64,000 nt of DNA from Silvanigrella paludirubra (GCF_009208775.1 NZ_WFLM01000002.1:682001-746000); one strand, 5' to 3'; shown: positions 16,498-26,281, counted from the stretch's first letter. The notes: a model not told the origin generated them from the sequence alone. Numbers and translations are program-made.

Positions 16498-16502
16498 TTT
16501 TA

Positions 16503-17015
16503 TTATTTCCTATGTCTTGCTAAAGCTTCATCGCCCCAATACAGTTCTATTTCTTCTTCATCATTCGTTCTAATTTTTCTTGTTTTCCCATCATCATTTG
16601 TTCTGCCAAATAATTTTTTCCCATCAGGGTAAATAACCAAGTAAGGCAACTCTTTAATAGGTAAACCTTCATTATCAAGCGCTGTAAATTGCTCATCATA
16701 TACTTTAAATTCAAGTTCACTTTTAAAAAGACTTGGCTCCTCTGTAATAGAAAATTTTTCTAAAGCATTTTGACCAACTAAAGTGCAACCACAGCCTACT
16801 TTATGACCATGAAGCGCAATAGGGAGACCATTTAATTTTATATTTGGATAACCTTCAATTATTTCTGTGGAACCATGCAAAGGAATAGGGCAAGAGACTT
16901 TATCTCCAAGAGTTGCTACAGGAAAGCCATTAAATTTTATATTTATTTGATTTGTTTTAACAACACTACCACCACTACTAAGTGGATCTCCTAAAACAAT
17001 TATAGATTTTTTCAT
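16503..17015 (-). CDS. PAAR spike-tip protein with C-terminal extension
   Basis: PAAR proteins cap the VgrG spike and carry effectors. Residues 1-85 show the PAAR repeat pattern: LGDPLSSGGSVV, then FNGFPVATLGDKVSCPIPLHG, LNGLPIALHGHKVGCGCTLVG, with the His and Cys residues that bind zinc at the tip (C42/H46-type and H70/C74/C76-type, approximate numbering). From about residue 95 a second beta-rich domain follows (FKVYDEQFTALDNEGLPIKELPY ... YPDGKKLFGRTNDDGKTRKI), the extension often seen on PAAR proteins that bridge to a cargo effector. GAGAGGTAAG precedes the ATG. Its place between vgrG and tae4 fits a role in loading Tae4. Confidence 0.87.
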   Translation of the reverse strand: MKKSIIVLGDPLSSGGSVVKTNQINIKFNGFPVATLGDKVSCPIPLHGSTEIIEGYPNIKLNGLPIALHGHKVGCGCTLVGQNALEKFSITEEPSLFKSELEFKVYDEQFTALDNEGLPIKELPYLVIYPDGKKLFGRTNDDGKTRKIRTNDEEEIELYWGDEALARHRK

Positions 17016-17026
17016 TCTTACCTCTC

Positions 17027-19219
17027 TTATTCTATTTCAATTTTACTACTTGCAGAATTTATATTCATCTTTTTACATTTTATAGAAACAAGGCCACTGC
17101 TTTCTATTTTAACTTGTGCAGAACCAACCGTTATTATAACTTCTTTTTGTGAGTTTAATGAAATTTTATCCTGAGCTTCAGTTACCACCTCTTTTTCTGA
17201 TTTAATTTTAATATTTTCTATTGCATCTAATAAATATTCTTTATCTGTTTTAAATTCAATGTTTTTTTCGGCTTCAAAACTCATTTTATTTTCTGTTATA
17301 AAATCCATATGCTCTTTAGATTCATGAAGCATATTTTTCTTAGATATAAATTCCATTTGCTCTTTGGATTCATGAAGCATATTCTTTTCAGTTTTACATT
17401 CCATTTGCTCTTTGGAGGTAGATAGCATATTTTTATCTGTAATAAACTCCATTTGAAGTTTAGACTTAGATAACATATTTTCTGAAGTTCTCATAGTCAT
17501 TGTTAATTTAGACTGAGTTAAATGATCTCCAAAAGAACGAATGCGCATATGTTTCGCTGCTGCTATATTAACCGTAGCTGTTTTATGATCCATTTCTAAA
17601 AAATTATTTTTTTTATTTTCAGAAGGTTGATCATATAAAGCAAGAATATGTTGCTTTTTTAAATTACTTATAGGAGCTGGTCTTTTTTCATTATATAAAC
17701 CACCAATAACAACTGGTAAATCTGGATCTCCGTCTTCAAATGCAACCAATACTTCTTCACCACCTCTAGGTATTGCAAAAAATCCATAACTTTTATTTGC
17801 CCAAGGACTCATGTATCGCGCATAAATATATTCTGCTTTATCGGAATACTTATCATATTGCCAAGGCAATTGAACTTTTATAAAATAATTTTCATCTAAA
17901 TTTAATTCGTATTCTTCTCCATAAACTTTCGCAGTTATAGTTCCATCAATATAATTCCTATTGTATTTATGCGAAACATTATGTTGTACATCTTTATGAT
18001 GAAGAATAATATTGGTCTCATAATGAAATTCATCTCCACCTACATACATAAAAACAAAAGTATAAGATTGAACTCTATAATCTTTTATTTCATTTAAATG
18101 TGATGTTAATGGCTTTTTTTGACTCGAATTATAATTGGCACTTATCATTGAACCAATATGGATTTTTAATGAACTAGAAATAGCGGAAATATTTTTTAAA
18201 TTAGAATTTACTTTTTTTTCTAAAGAAGTAGTTTTATTTTCTAAAAATTTGACAGAAGAAGCTTTTTCTTTATATTTTTTAGCACCTTCAAATCCTAATC
18301 TTTGTTTTACTTTTAGCAAATGATCTCCAGATTTTTTTTCACTCTCCTTTTTCATTACTTTTCCAAAATTTCTATGATCAGAATCAAAAGAATCTATTTC
18401 TATAGGAGCGCCTGAGTATACAAAATTTATATTTGTTATTCTTTCTTTTCTAAATGCGAGGGCTTCTTTTAATGGATTATCTTCTGATTTGATTAAATTT
18501 TGAGAATTATCTTCAATATCTAAAGCTATTTTTCTATATTTTGATTCACTTATTAATGTATTTATTAAATTTACATCATTTAAAATATGAAATATTTGTT
18601 CGCCTTTTTCATAAGTAAAAATAAAATCCCAATCTTCTTCATCAATAAGCCGCAATATAAAATCCCAGTCACTTTCTCCATTTTGAATACAATTTATTCT
18701 AATAGTATCTTTTTCTGGTGAAAATTTAAATTTGACATTAAACTTAATAAATGACATTTTTTCAAAATCAGAAAATACATCTTTAATAATATCTTCAACT
18801 TTTTTATCAATATACACTCGATAATTGTTACTTTTTTGTAAAAACCATGGTAATGGATTTGCATAAAATGTGAATTTCTTTTTATCTGAATAATAATCTT
18901 CTAACTTTGTTTGGCTTACAAAAGAAGAATATTCTCTAATTGGAATTCCTAGTGAATTAAAGATTTCTATATGAACCTTAGAGAAATAAAAAAATGAGGA
19001 AGATTTCTCTAAATCAAACGAAAGTTTTGTACATATTTCATGAATTTGCATAGGATCCAGAATAAACTGTAACTCCATTTCTGTTAAGGAGCTGATTTCA
19101 TCAAATACAAGAAATTGGGAAAGTCCTGTTTCTAAAATTTTTTTATCATTTTTATAAAAGGTAGCTATTAATGTATAACCAGTTTTGTTTTTGACATAAG
19201 AAAATATATCTTGTTTCAT
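17027..19219 (-). CDS. vgrG: VgrG (TssI) spike protein
   Basis: VgrG trimers form the puncturing spike of the T6SS. The 730 residues have the expected layout: an N-terminal gp27-like region (about 1-330) with the DWDFILRLIDEEDWDFIFTY element (family: ExDFxxRLLExEGxxYxF), a gp5-like OB fold (about 420-520) with FIKVQLPWQYDK, ARYMSPWANKSYGFFAIPRGGEEVLVAF and DPDLPVVIGGLYNEKRPAP, and a beta-helix needle. An extra low-complexity stretch sits at about 280-360. The needle contains eight 16-residue repeats (see separate entry) and ends in short strands without a toxic extension. AGGA precedes the ATG. It lies in one run with TssF-like genes upstream and PAAR-tae4 downstream. Confidence 0.93.
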   Translation of the reverse strand: MKQDIFSYVKNKTGYTLIATFYKNDKKILETGLSQFLVFDEISSLTEMELQFILDPMQIHEICTKLSFDLEKSSSFFYFSKVHIEIFNSLGIPIREYSSFVSQTKLEDYYSDKKKFTFYANPLPWFLQKSNNYRVYIDKKVEDIIKDVFSDFEKMSFIKFNVKFKFSPEKDTIRINCIQNGESDWDFILRLIDEEDWDFIFTYEKGEQIFHILNDVNLINTLISESKYRKIALDIEDNSQNLIKSEDNPLKEALAFRKERITNINFVYSGAPIEIDSFDSDHRNFGKVMKKESEKKSGDHLLKVKQRLGFEGAKKYKEKASSVKFLENKTTSLEKKVNSNLKNISAISSSLKIHIGSMISANYNSSQKKPLTSHLNEIKDYRVQSYTFVFMYVGGDEFHYETNIILHHKDVQHNVSHKYNRNYIDGTITAKVYGEEYELNLDENYFIKVQLPWQYDKYSDKAEYIYARYMSPWANKSYGFFAIPRGGEEVLVAFEDGDPDLPVVIGGLYNEKRPAPISNLKKQHILALYDQPSENKKNNFLEMDHKTATVNIAAAKHMRIRSFGDHLTQSKLTMTMRTSENMLSKSKLQMEFITDKNMLSTSKEQMECKTEKNMLHESKEQMEFISKKNMLHESKEHMDFITENKMSFEAEKNIEFKTDKEYLLDAIENIKIKSEKEVVTEAQDKISLNSQKEVIITVGSAQVKIESSGLVSIKCKKMNINSASSKIEIE
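17144..17527 (-). repeat. eight tandem 16-codon repeats in the VgrG needle
   Basis: Residues 565-692 divide into eight units of 16, for example NMLSTSKEQMECKTEK and NMLHESKEQMEFISKK. Positions 2-3, 10 and 12 are mostly hydrophobic and positions 6-8 are polar. The middle units are nearly identical at DNA level (48-base period). Sixteen is twice the 8-residue period of gp5/VgrG beta-helices, so the block probably makes the needle shaft, and copy number could change its length. Confidence 0.8.
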
Positions 19220-19237
19220 TTTAATTCCTATAATATT

Positions 19238-20857
19238 TTAGTTTCTTCTTATAATATGCCTGTAATCTTTATCATTTATACTAGTCATTAGTGATTCCAT
19301 ATATCTATCATAAAAAAAGTATTTCTTATCTGGCATTTTTGTTAATAAAAAGTCAGAATAAAAATCAAGTTCTGTGTTAATTACTTCAACTTTTAATGTC
19401 CAATTTTGTTCCATTATATTATTTATATAAGTATAAAATAAATTTTTATTATTAAAAAATAAATGTTCTAAACTTTTAAAATATTGAATTAGTAACTTCA
19501 ATGGTTTTATTTTTTTTCCGATAAAATAATTCATATTATATAAGTATTGAAAAAAAAGAGGATTAGATAAAGCTTCACTATAAAAAATGTGGTCACTCGA
19601 AGAATTTAAAATTTTCCCAAAAGACGTACTTAAAGAATTTAAGACCGTTATATTTTTTTGTAATAATTTTTCATTATTTATAAACAAATTTGTACATATT
19701 GCAGTTTGCTCAAACCTTATATCATTTTTAATATGAAAAGTGTTATATTTAATTTTATGCTCAATATTAAATGGTAATTCAAAATCGAATGATATATATT
19801 TTGAAATATTGCCGAAACTTGATGGATCTATTTTTTTCTCTGTTTTATTATCTATAAATTTTATATCAGAAACAGAAATTACACCATTTGTTTTTAAATC
19901 TGCTATTTCTATTTCTCCTTCAGTTTCTGAATTTAAAATTTTCCAAGGTAAAGTTTGTTTATATATATTATAAAACACAAAACAATTTGTTTTTATAAAA
20001 TTTCTTAAATTTTTAAAATTAGAATATCCACTTCCTAAAAGAGGAATTTTTAATTTAAATTCATTTATCATTAAAATTTTAAATTTGGACAGATCAATAT
20101 CAATATAAAGCATATTTTTTAAATTATTTAAAATATCTCTTGTATTTTCAAGCTTATTCTTTGACTCAAAAAATATATATTTTTTTTCTGAAAAATTAAA
20201 ATTTAAAGAAAGAATATCTTTACTTATTTTATATTCTTCTTCTTCATTTTGAAAAATAATTTCTTTATGAAAAAGATCTCTATCAAATAAATAACCAATT
20301 AAACTAACCATCTCTTCAGGATCATCAGATTGAAGATATACTCTTAGTTTTGCATTAAAATCGTAATCTTCAAATTCAAGCATATTTTTAAATTCAATAT
20401 TTAAAAAACATTCTCGATCTCCAGCGACAAAATAACTATTAATAGCTTTAAAGGGAGAAAGCTCTTGTTTACCAAGAGTACTTAATTTTAATGATTGTTC
20501 ATCAATCTGACATTCACAAGTAATATATTCTTTTTCATCAAACTCTTCCTGAATGGAGTAAAACTCTTCAAAATTATCAAATTCAACAATGTAAGAGGGA
20601 ATTTCTGGAATATACCATTCTGGAAAAATGGGTTCCATAAAATTTCGAACTTGGTTTGCAATAATGCTTTGCATTTTAGAATGGGTTAGTGTTAAAAAGA
20701 AAGAACAAGATTCTACAAGTTTTTCTGTCTCATTATCTAATAAACCAGCATGTGAGAGTCCAAAGTGAGGTTTTAGCTCGGGATGCTCATTTGTCATTTT
20801 GTTTAATTCATGTCTTAGTTCAAATATTTTTTGTGATAAAAAGTTTTCAAAATTCAT
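19238..20857 (-). CDS. TssF-like baseplate protein, second paralogue
   Basis: TssF is the wedge subunit (two copies per wedge) that holds TssG and TssK in the T6SS baseplate. This 539-residue protein shows the family's start in degenerate form: an N-terminal helix with ELRHELNKMTNEHPELKPHFG (family: ExRxLAxEFAxxxPxLAxxLG), LLDNETEKLVESCSFFLTLTHSKM, then P-I-F-P-E-W-Y-I-P-E-I-P-S (family: YPHxLRPxPS). It shares with the gene at 21513 the block YIDIDLSKFKI ... IPLL ... NFIKTNCFVFYNIYK, corresponding to the family's NC-P-V-x-N-L-F element. The start ATG overlaps the stop of the 218-residue gene (ATGA). The C-terminal third is strongly diverged. It is less certain than its paralogue. Confidence 0.55.
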   Translation of the reverse strand: MNFENFLSQKIFELRHELNKMTNEHPELKPHFGLSHAGLLDNETEKLVESCSFFLTLTHSKMQSIIANQVRNFMEPIFPEWYIPEIPSYIVEFDNFEEFYSIQEEFDEKEYITCECQIDEQSLKLSTLGKQELSPFKAINSYFVAGDRECFLNIEFKNMLEFEDYDFNAKLRVYLQSDDPEEMVSLIGYLFDRDLFHKEIIFQNEEEEYKISKDILSLNFNFSEKKYIFFESKNKLENTRDILNNLKNMLYIDIDLSKFKILMINEFKLKIPLLGSGYSNFKNLRNFIKTNCFVFYNIYKQTLPWKILNSETEGEIEIADLKTNGVISVSDIKFIDNKTEKKIDPSSFGNISKYISFDFELPFNIEHKIKYNTFHIKNDIRFEQTAICTNLFINNEKLLQKNITVLNSLSTSFGKILNSSSDHIFYSEALSNPLFFQYLYNMNYFIGKKIKPLKLLIQYFKSLEHLFFNNKNLFYTYINNIMEQNWTLKVEVINTELDFYSDFLLTKMPDKKYFFYDRYMESLMTSINDKDYRHIIRRN

Positions 20858-21510
20858 ATAATTTTAGAGCCTTTAAAATATTTTTCAATTTGTTCATTAT
20901 CCATATTTTTTATGTACGTAACATCACCATCAAAAATGTCGAAAGCATAATATAAAGTAAATTCTTTAGTAGCTGGAAAAATTTTTAGAGCTAAAGAATG
21001 TTCTTTTCTAAATTTTTCAACAATGGGGATATATTTTGAATTTATTTTTAAATAAACAGCATATTTTATACCATTAACCTCATGTTTTTTTCCTAATAAG
21101 GTTTTATATTTTGCAACACCTATTTCATTGTTCTTTATTAAAGCATAGTAAGGACAGTTTTCATCTAAAATAATATCTGTATAAGCATTTACATATTGTC
21201 CAAAATATTCAATAAAATAATTCATTATATTTTGTTTGTTTAATAATATTTTTTTATCTTTTTCAAAATTTAAAACACCTTCGTTTAATATTTTATTATT
21301 ATATTCTTCAATTTCATAGAGTTTTTTATAAAATATTTTTATAAATTTAGACAATACTTCTTTTTGCTTTTCATCTAGCTCCCTAAATTTATCATAATAA
21401 ATTTCAGGAAAGACAACTTTAAAGGAGCCTGCAACATTTTTTTGAGCATCTGGATAAAAAACAACAGAACTATGAAGCATTCTTTCAATTTCTTTAATAA
21501 TATTTTGCAT
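20854..21510 (-). CDS. unknown protein between the two TssF-like genes
   Basis: A 218-residue soluble protein with no family that I recognise. It lacks a signal peptide and membrane segments. The first half is helical and charged (FRELDEKQKEVLSKFIKIFYKKLYEIEEYNNKIL); the second half alternates strands (EVNGIKYAVYLKINSKYIPIVEKF, LALKIFPATKEFTLYYAFDIFDGDVTYI). It overlaps the downstream TssF-like gene by 4 bases and starts 2 bases after the upstream one, so the three are co-translated. In canonical loci TssG (about 330 residues) lies beside TssF, and no other TssG candidate is in the window. A shortened, diverged TssG is therefore possible, though the sequence alone does not show it. Confidence 0.45.
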   Translation of the reverse strand: MQNIIKEIERMLHSSVVFYPDAQKNVAGSFKVVFPEIYYDKFRELDEKQKEVLSKFIKIFYKKLYEIEEYNNKILNEGVLNFEKDKKILLNKQNIMNYFIEYFGQYVNAYTDIILDENCPYYALIKNNEIGVAKYKTLLGKKHEVNGIKYAVYLKINSKYIPIVEKFRKEHSLALKIFPATKEFTLYYAFDIFDGDVTYIKNMDNEQIEKYFKGSKII

Positions 21511-21512
21511 AA

Positions 21513-23141
21513 TTAATTCTTTATTTTAATTTTGTGTTGAAAACCAGAATAAGAAACTTTTTTTAAAAATTCGTCTATAAAATGAATCATTAAACTCACC
21601 CCTCCAAATTTATAAATTTGCTTGTTTATTTTAATGTCAACTTCATATCTATTTGTTAATATTGTTTTATAAATTTGTAAGTCATATTTTTTGATATTTT
21701 TTTCATTATGAATTAAAACCTGTTCAATTATTTTAGGCATAATTCCTTTATAATTTGAAGAAGTGCTTGAAAATTTTTCTAAAATATCAAAAAATTTCTT
21801 TATATAAAATTTTGAGTTCATAATAGCTTCATTCATTTGAAATATATCATTATAAAAAAATTCATTGCTAAAATTTTCAAAATGAAAAGTTGTTTTACTT
21901 GCTGAAGTAATATTTTCAAATTTAAGAGAGGAATCATTTTTTATACTAAATTTTGAATATAGAGGAATGGAATGAACTTCTGTCAAATTAGAGCATTTAA
22001 AATAAGGAACAACAATCGTATCATTGGCGAATGCTGTTTTAATTTTTAAATAATATATGATATCTAGCTTTTTGTCTTGAACGATATATTTTTTATGTAT
22101 TTTATAATCTATACCTTCTTTCATTTCGACATCATTATGGTTTCTATCAAAAAACTGGATATGATCTATACCAATAAATTTCTTTTTGGAACCTCTATCT
22201 AAAGTAAAATATCCTTTTTTCCCTTTTTTAAAAAAAAGCGGATCACCTTGTTTTCGAAATACATTTTTTACAGGAAAACAATTTAAATGCGCAAAATGAT
22301 TTAGATCTTGAAATTCAGGGAGCGTTTTGCTCAAAGGGATTTCTATTGTTAGTGTTTCATTTGCTTTTAAATTCATTTTAAACATAGATAAATCAATATC
22401 AATAAATGAATAATTGTTTAAATAATTCACAAATTGGTGAATATAAAAAGAATAATTATTATTTTTATGAATAGATAAATCAAATATATTAGAAAAGGAA
22501 TATTTCAAAATATTTCTATCTTCACTTGATTCATAAGTTTTGTCTATATATGTTATTTTAATTTTTTTTTGGGTCAGAAGCAGTTCATCTAAAAATCTAT
22601 AAAAGTAACTAAATTTATTACAATCAAAGTATATTTTTAATAAATTTAAATTTTCAATATCCGCTAATGCTTTAACTTCTAAGAAAGCAGAAAAATTTTT
22701 ACCATTTTTATCGAAATAGGAATTAACAATTTCTATAGGTTGCAATACTATGGGTAAATTATTACAAAATATTTTATTATCAACAGAACTTTCATTTAAG
22801 TAAAATAAGGTATTTTCATTTAATGTATTTGTTTTGAAAAGGCCATTATTAGGATGCACAGCTTTTAAGACAAAAGAAGAAGTAAGAGGCTGAAACCATT
22901 CTTCTAAATAATTGCTAAGATTGCTATTTTTTTGAACTTCTGCCTTTGCTATAAAATTTGTTTCAATTTGCGCAAGCATGTAAGCATAACACTCTTTAAA
23001 CCTATCTGTTTCTGGATCATTCAATGCATTTAGGTCAGAAAATAAAGCGGGAAATAAACTTGGATTATTTAATGTAATTTCATGAATTTTAGTAGTAAAG
23101 ACTTCTAACGTGTGAGATAATTTTTTTTGATTAATATTCAT
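21513..23141 (-). CDS. tssF: TssF-like baseplate protein, first paralogue
   Basis: The 542-residue protein has the better TssF features of the two paralogues. The N-terminal part has NNPSLFPALFSDLNALNDPETDRFKECYAYMLAQIETNF (family: P-x-L-A-x-x-L ... DPxVERLLEGFAFLxA). The middle has FIDIDLSMFKMN, LNHFAHLNCFPVKNVFRKQGDPL (family: NCTPVxNLFxxxxxPI) and GIDHIQFF. The C-terminus has NRYEVDIKINKQIYKFGGVSLMIHFIDEFL, like the family's G-x-E-V-x-L ... F-x-G-x-x-x-F-L-F-x-x-V-L-x-x-F-F. It heads the minus-strand run TssF1 - unknown - TssF2 - VgrG - PAAR - Tae4. The 198 bases upstream presumably contain the promoter and also the end of sdhA. Confidence 0.65.
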   Translation of the reverse strand: MNINQKKLSHTLEVFTTKIHEITLNNPSLFPALFSDLNALNDPETDRFKECYAYMLAQIETNFIAKAEVQKNSNLSNYLEEWFQPLTSSFVLKAVHPNNGLFKTNTLNENTLFYLNESSVDNKIFCNNLPIVLQPIEIVNSYFDKNGKNFSAFLEVKALADIENLNLLKIYFDCNKFSYFYRFLDELLLTQKKIKITYIDKTYESSEDRNILKYSFSNIFDLSIHKNNNYSFYIHQFVNYLNNYSFIDIDLSMFKMNLKANETLTIEIPLSKTLPEFQDLNHFAHLNCFPVKNVFRKQGDPLFFKKGKKGYFTLDRGSKKKFIGIDHIQFFDRNHNDVEMKEGIDYKIHKKYIVQDKKLDIIYYLKIKTAFANDTIVVPYFKCSNLTEVHSIPLYSKFSIKNDSSLKFENITSASKTTFHFENFSNEFFYNDIFQMNEAIMNSKFYIKKFFDILEKFSSTSSNYKGIMPKIIEQVLIHNEKNIKKYDLQIYKTILTNRYEVDIKINKQIYKFGGVSLMIHFIDEFLKKVSYSGFQHKIKIKN

Positions 23142-23295
23142 AACATATTCTTTTAAATTGAACTAAATAGAAAAGATATTCATAAAAATTTATGAATATT
23201 TCAAAACTTGAAATTTATATTCTGGTATTTAAATTTTTACAAATTATTTTTATTATTAAATAGTTAACTATAAAATTATTTTTTCTGTTCTTATA

Positions 23296-23322
23296 TCTGA
23301 AAAATATGTATTATTTTTCAGA
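23296..23322 (-). terminator. hairpin downstream of sdhA
   Basis: TCTGAAAAATA and TATTTTTCAGA form a perfect 11-base stem with a 5-base loop, 17 bases after the sdhA stop on the minus strand. The following bases are AT-rich but have no clean T run, so intrinsic termination is likely but not certain. Confidence 0.5.
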
Positions 23323-23339
23323 TAAAAAATAATTCTTTT

Positions 23340-25250
23340 TTAACGGTAATCTCTTTGAGTTGGCTTGCAGTATTCATATTCCAAAGGTTCTATTAGCCTT
23401 TCTGGTACTTTATTTTCTTCTGTAAATTTCCAACATGCAATATGGCTAAAGTCTTTGTCATTACGTTGCGGATCGCCGTTTGAAGTTTGATATTCATCTC
23501 TTAAATGGCTGCCGCAGGATTCTTCGCGCGCAAGGGCATCTCGGCACATAAGCTCTGCAAGTTCAATGTAATCGGAAACACGCAAAGCTTTTTCCAATTC
23601 TTGATTTAATGTATTAGCATCCGTTGGGATTTTTAAATGACTCCAAAACTCTTCTTTAATTTTTGGAATTTCATTTAAAGTGAATTGCAACTTTTCTTTA
23701 TTTCTAGACATAGAACAAGCATTCCACATTAATTTACCAAGCTTGTCATGTATGGTATCTGCTAATACATTTCCATTTATTTTTATTAATTTTTGAATTT
23801 TTTGTTTATTGCTTTCAATAGAATCTGAAAATTCTACCTTATTATTTTGAAGTGTATGCAAATGAGTATTTGCTAAATAATTACCTAGTGTACTTGGTAA
23901 AATAAAGTAACCATCTACCAGACCTTGTAAAAGAGCATTTGCACCTAAACGATTGGCACCATGTTCACTAAAGTTTGCTTCTCCTAATACAAATAGACCA
24001 GGGATATTAGACATTAAATTATAATCAACCCAAAGACCTCCCATTGTATAATGAATGGCAGGATAAATTTTCATAGGAGAATGATAAGGATTATCTCCCA
24101 CTATCTTTTCATACATTTGAAATAAGTTACCGTACTTTTCTTCTAAAAATTTATTTCCTTGGCTTGCTACTTTATCTTTAAAATCTAAGTAAACAGCAAG
24201 TCCCGAGCTTCCTACACCATAACCTTCATCACATACTTTTTTAACTGCGCGAGAAGCAACATCACGGGGTACTAAATTTCCAAAATTTGGGTAACAGCGT
24301 TCTAAAAAATAATCTCTATCTTCTTCATGAATTTCATTAGGAAGTCTTGTTTCATTTTTTAGTTTTGGAACCCAAATTCGTCCATCATTTCTTAGAGATT
24401 CTGACATGAGTGTTAACTTAGATTGCTCTGAACCCGCAATAGGAATACATGTAGGATGTATTTGAGTGAAACACGGATTTGCAAAACCCGCTCCTCTTTT
24501 ATAAGCGCGCCAAATTGCGGTTGCATTTGAAGGTTTAGCATTTGTAGAAAGATAATATAAATTTGCATAACCACCTGTTGCTAAAACAACAGCATCTGCA
24601 GAATACGATTCTATTGCTCCTGTTAAAAGATCGCGAACAACAATACCGCGCGCTTTTCCTTCCACAACAATAAGATCGATCATTTCTTTGCGGGAATGCA
24701 TTCTAATATTTTTTTCTGTTACTTGACGCATCATTCCTTGATAAGCACCAAGTAATAACTGCTGACCAGTTTGACCTTTTGCATAAAACGTTCTTTCAAC
24801 TTGTGTGCCACCAAAAGATCGATTGTCTAATAATCCGCCATATTCTCGTGCAAAAGGAACACCAACAGCGACACAATGATCAATAACTTTATTTGAAAGT
24901 TCTGCTAACCGATAAACACCAGCCTCCCGAGCGCGATAATCCCCACCTTTTACCGTATCGTAAAAAAATCGGTAGGTGGAATCTCCATCATTTTTATAAT
25001 TTTTACATGCATTAATTCCACCTTGTGCTGCAATAGAATGAGCTCTTCTTGGAGTATCTTGTAGACAAAATGCGTCCACTTTATAACCAGCTTCTGCTAA
25101 AGTAGCTGCTGCCGAAGCACCCCCTAATCCAGTGCCAACAACAATCACAGAAAATTTTTTTCGATTGGCCGGATTGATTAATTTACTTTCAAAAACATGT
25201 TTTTTCCATTTATCTTCTATAGGACCACTTGGTACATTATTTTTAAGCAT
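23340..25250 (-). CDS. sdhA: succinate dehydrogenase / fumarate reductase flavoprotein subunit
   Basis: This subunit oxidises succinate to fumarate (or the reverse) using covalent FAD. The 636 residues show the dinucleotide fold [19 protein letters not shown] (about 36-54), the flavin-attachment region [13 protein letters not shown], the substrate-site HPTCIP and SLRNDGRIW, and the [45 protein letters not shown] block. The style is that of the B. subtilis/Bacteroides-type enzyme ([20 protein letters not shown]). The reading frame is intact. Unusually, neither the iron-sulfur subunit (sdhB) nor the membrane anchor (sdhC) is next to it; it stands alone between T6SS genes and lipoprotein genes. 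A Fur-box-like site lies 126 bases upstream. Confidence 0.93.
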   Translation of the reverse strand: MLKNNVPSGPIEDKWKKHVFESKLINPANRKKFSVIVVGTGLGGASAAATLAEAGYKVDAFCLQDTPRRAHSIAAQGGINACKNYKNDGDSTYRFFYDTVKGGDYRAREAGVYRLAELSNKVIDHCVAVGVPFAREYGGLLDNRSFGGTQVERTFYAKGQTGQQLLLGAYQGMMRQVTEKNIRMHSRKEMIDLIVVEGKARGIVVRDLLTGAIESYSADAVVLATGGYANLYYLSTNAKPSNATAIWRAYKRGAGFANPCFTQIHPTCIPIAGSEQSKLTLMSESLRNDGRIWVPKLKNETRLPNEIHEEDRDYFLERCYPNFGNLVPRDVASRAVKKVCDEGYGVGSSGLAVYLDFKDKVASQGNKFLEEKYGNLFQMYEKIVGDNPYHSPMKIYPAIHYTMGGLWVDYNLMSNIPGLFVLGEANFSEHGANRLGANALLQGLVDGYFILPSTLGNYLANTHLHTLQNNKVEFSDSIESNKQKIQKLIKINGNVLADTIHDKLGKLMWNACSMSRNKEKLQFTLNEIPKIKEEFWSHLKIPTDANTLNQELEKALRVSDYIELAELMCRDALAREESCGSHLRDEYQTSNGDPQRNDKDFSHIACWKFTEENKVPERLIEPLEYEYCKPTQRDYR

Positions 25251-25768
25251 TTTGTAAATTCCTATTTCATTTTAAATGTTTGAAAAAATTTTTATAATTT
25301 TTTAATAATTAAGCTATGCAAATAGATTCAAAATGAATCACCATTATTTTAATACATAAGTAATGCATTTTTTGCAATAATGATAATGATTTTCAATATA
25401 TAAAGTATTTTAACACTTAATCCAGAAAAAAAATGCGCTAAATAAATGCGATTTTAATTATTATATGGATTTAGAATTAAAATAATATCTAAAAAATATT
25501 TATTACATATTGTGAATTTAGTTTTTTAGATATTATTTATTCAAAACTTATTCATTAAAATAAATATTAAATAAAGTTTGTAAATATTAAATTTTATACT
25601 AAATTAATAAAACGTTGAAAATATTGTAACAATAAAGCAATATAATAAGACGATTACATATAAAATAGATATTCAGCCTAAACTTGATCATTTTTTAAAC
25701 AAATGAAAGAGGTAAGCTGAAATTAAAATTTTACTTTAATTATATTACATAATCACTTGAGGGATAAA
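25251..25768. other. AT-rich divergent intergenic region between sdhA and the lipoprotein genes
   Basis: About 520 bases with no open frame of interest. It must hold the promoters for sdhA (minus) and for the lipoprotein pair (plus). The only distinct element seen is the Fur-box-like sequence. The rest is simple A/T-rich sequence with many short repeats of AATATT type. Confidence 0.5.
25376..25394. promoter_or_regulatory. Fur-box-like site upstream of sdhA
   Basis: AATAATGATAATGATTTTC matches 16 of 19 positions of the classical Fur consensus GATAATGATAATCATTATC, including the uninterrupted 11-base ATAATGATAAT. It is 126 bases upstream of the sdhA start in a region without genes. Control of the iron-requiring succinate dehydrogenase by iron status is common in bacteria. 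In such AT-rich DNA a chance match is possible. Confidence 0.4.
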
Positions 25769-26281
25769 ATGTCTTTTAAAAAAATAGGAGTGTGTTCAAT
25801 TGTTGCATTTGCCTTTATTGGCTGCGGCACTTCTCAAAAAGAAGGAAAAAATAAAAATAATAAAGTACAAATGACCAGTTTTAATATGTCTTCAAAAGGA
25901 AGTGCTAACAATATAAAAATAAATAATATACCAATTTTTATAAAAATACATTGTGCAGAAGCAGATTATACAAAAGATGATATAGAAATTAACTATGAAA
26001 AAAGTAATTTTGAAATTCCGAATAAAGGATCTTGTGATATTACTTTGAAAAAGTTTACAATATCTAATGACATCCATTATGATCTCGTAGAGGAGAAAGT
26101 TTTATTTAAAACAGAAGCAAATCCTAATCCTAAGGAAAGAGCAAATATTAAAATTAATACTACAGAAAATCTTTTATACAAAAATAAATTAAATAATTAT
26201 TCTGCATTTTTATCTTCAGAAATAAAAAACAATCTGATAATCATTCATATATCTGAATTCAGGGGAATAAAGCCAAATTAA
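25769..26281 (+). CDS. lipoprotein of unknown function (short paralogue)
   Basis: The ATG at 25769 is chosen because GAGGGAT lies just upstream. A lipoprotein signal peptide is clear: a short basic start, VCSIVAFAFIGC as hydrophobic core and lipobox, with Cys at residue 19. The mature part (about 150 residues) is Lys/Asn-rich with two further Cys (IHCAEADY, GSCDITL) spaced as a likely disulfide pair and a beta-rich pattern. It ends in LIIIHISEFRGIKPN. The next gene shares this plan: CG-x-S-K/Q-EGKNK after the lipobox, x-IP/LPV-x-I-x-C, and S/N-C-D-I. It does not resemble TssJ, the usual T6SS lipoprotein. Function unknown. Confidence 0.75.
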   Translation: MSFKKIGVCSIVAFAFIGCGTSQKEGKNKNNKVQMTSFNMSSKGSANNIKINNIPIFIKIHCAEADYTKDDIEINYEKSNFEIPNKGSCDITLKKFTISNDIHYDLVEEKVLFKTEANPNPKERANIKINTTENLLYKNKLNNYSAFLSSEIKNNLIIIHISEFRGIKPN

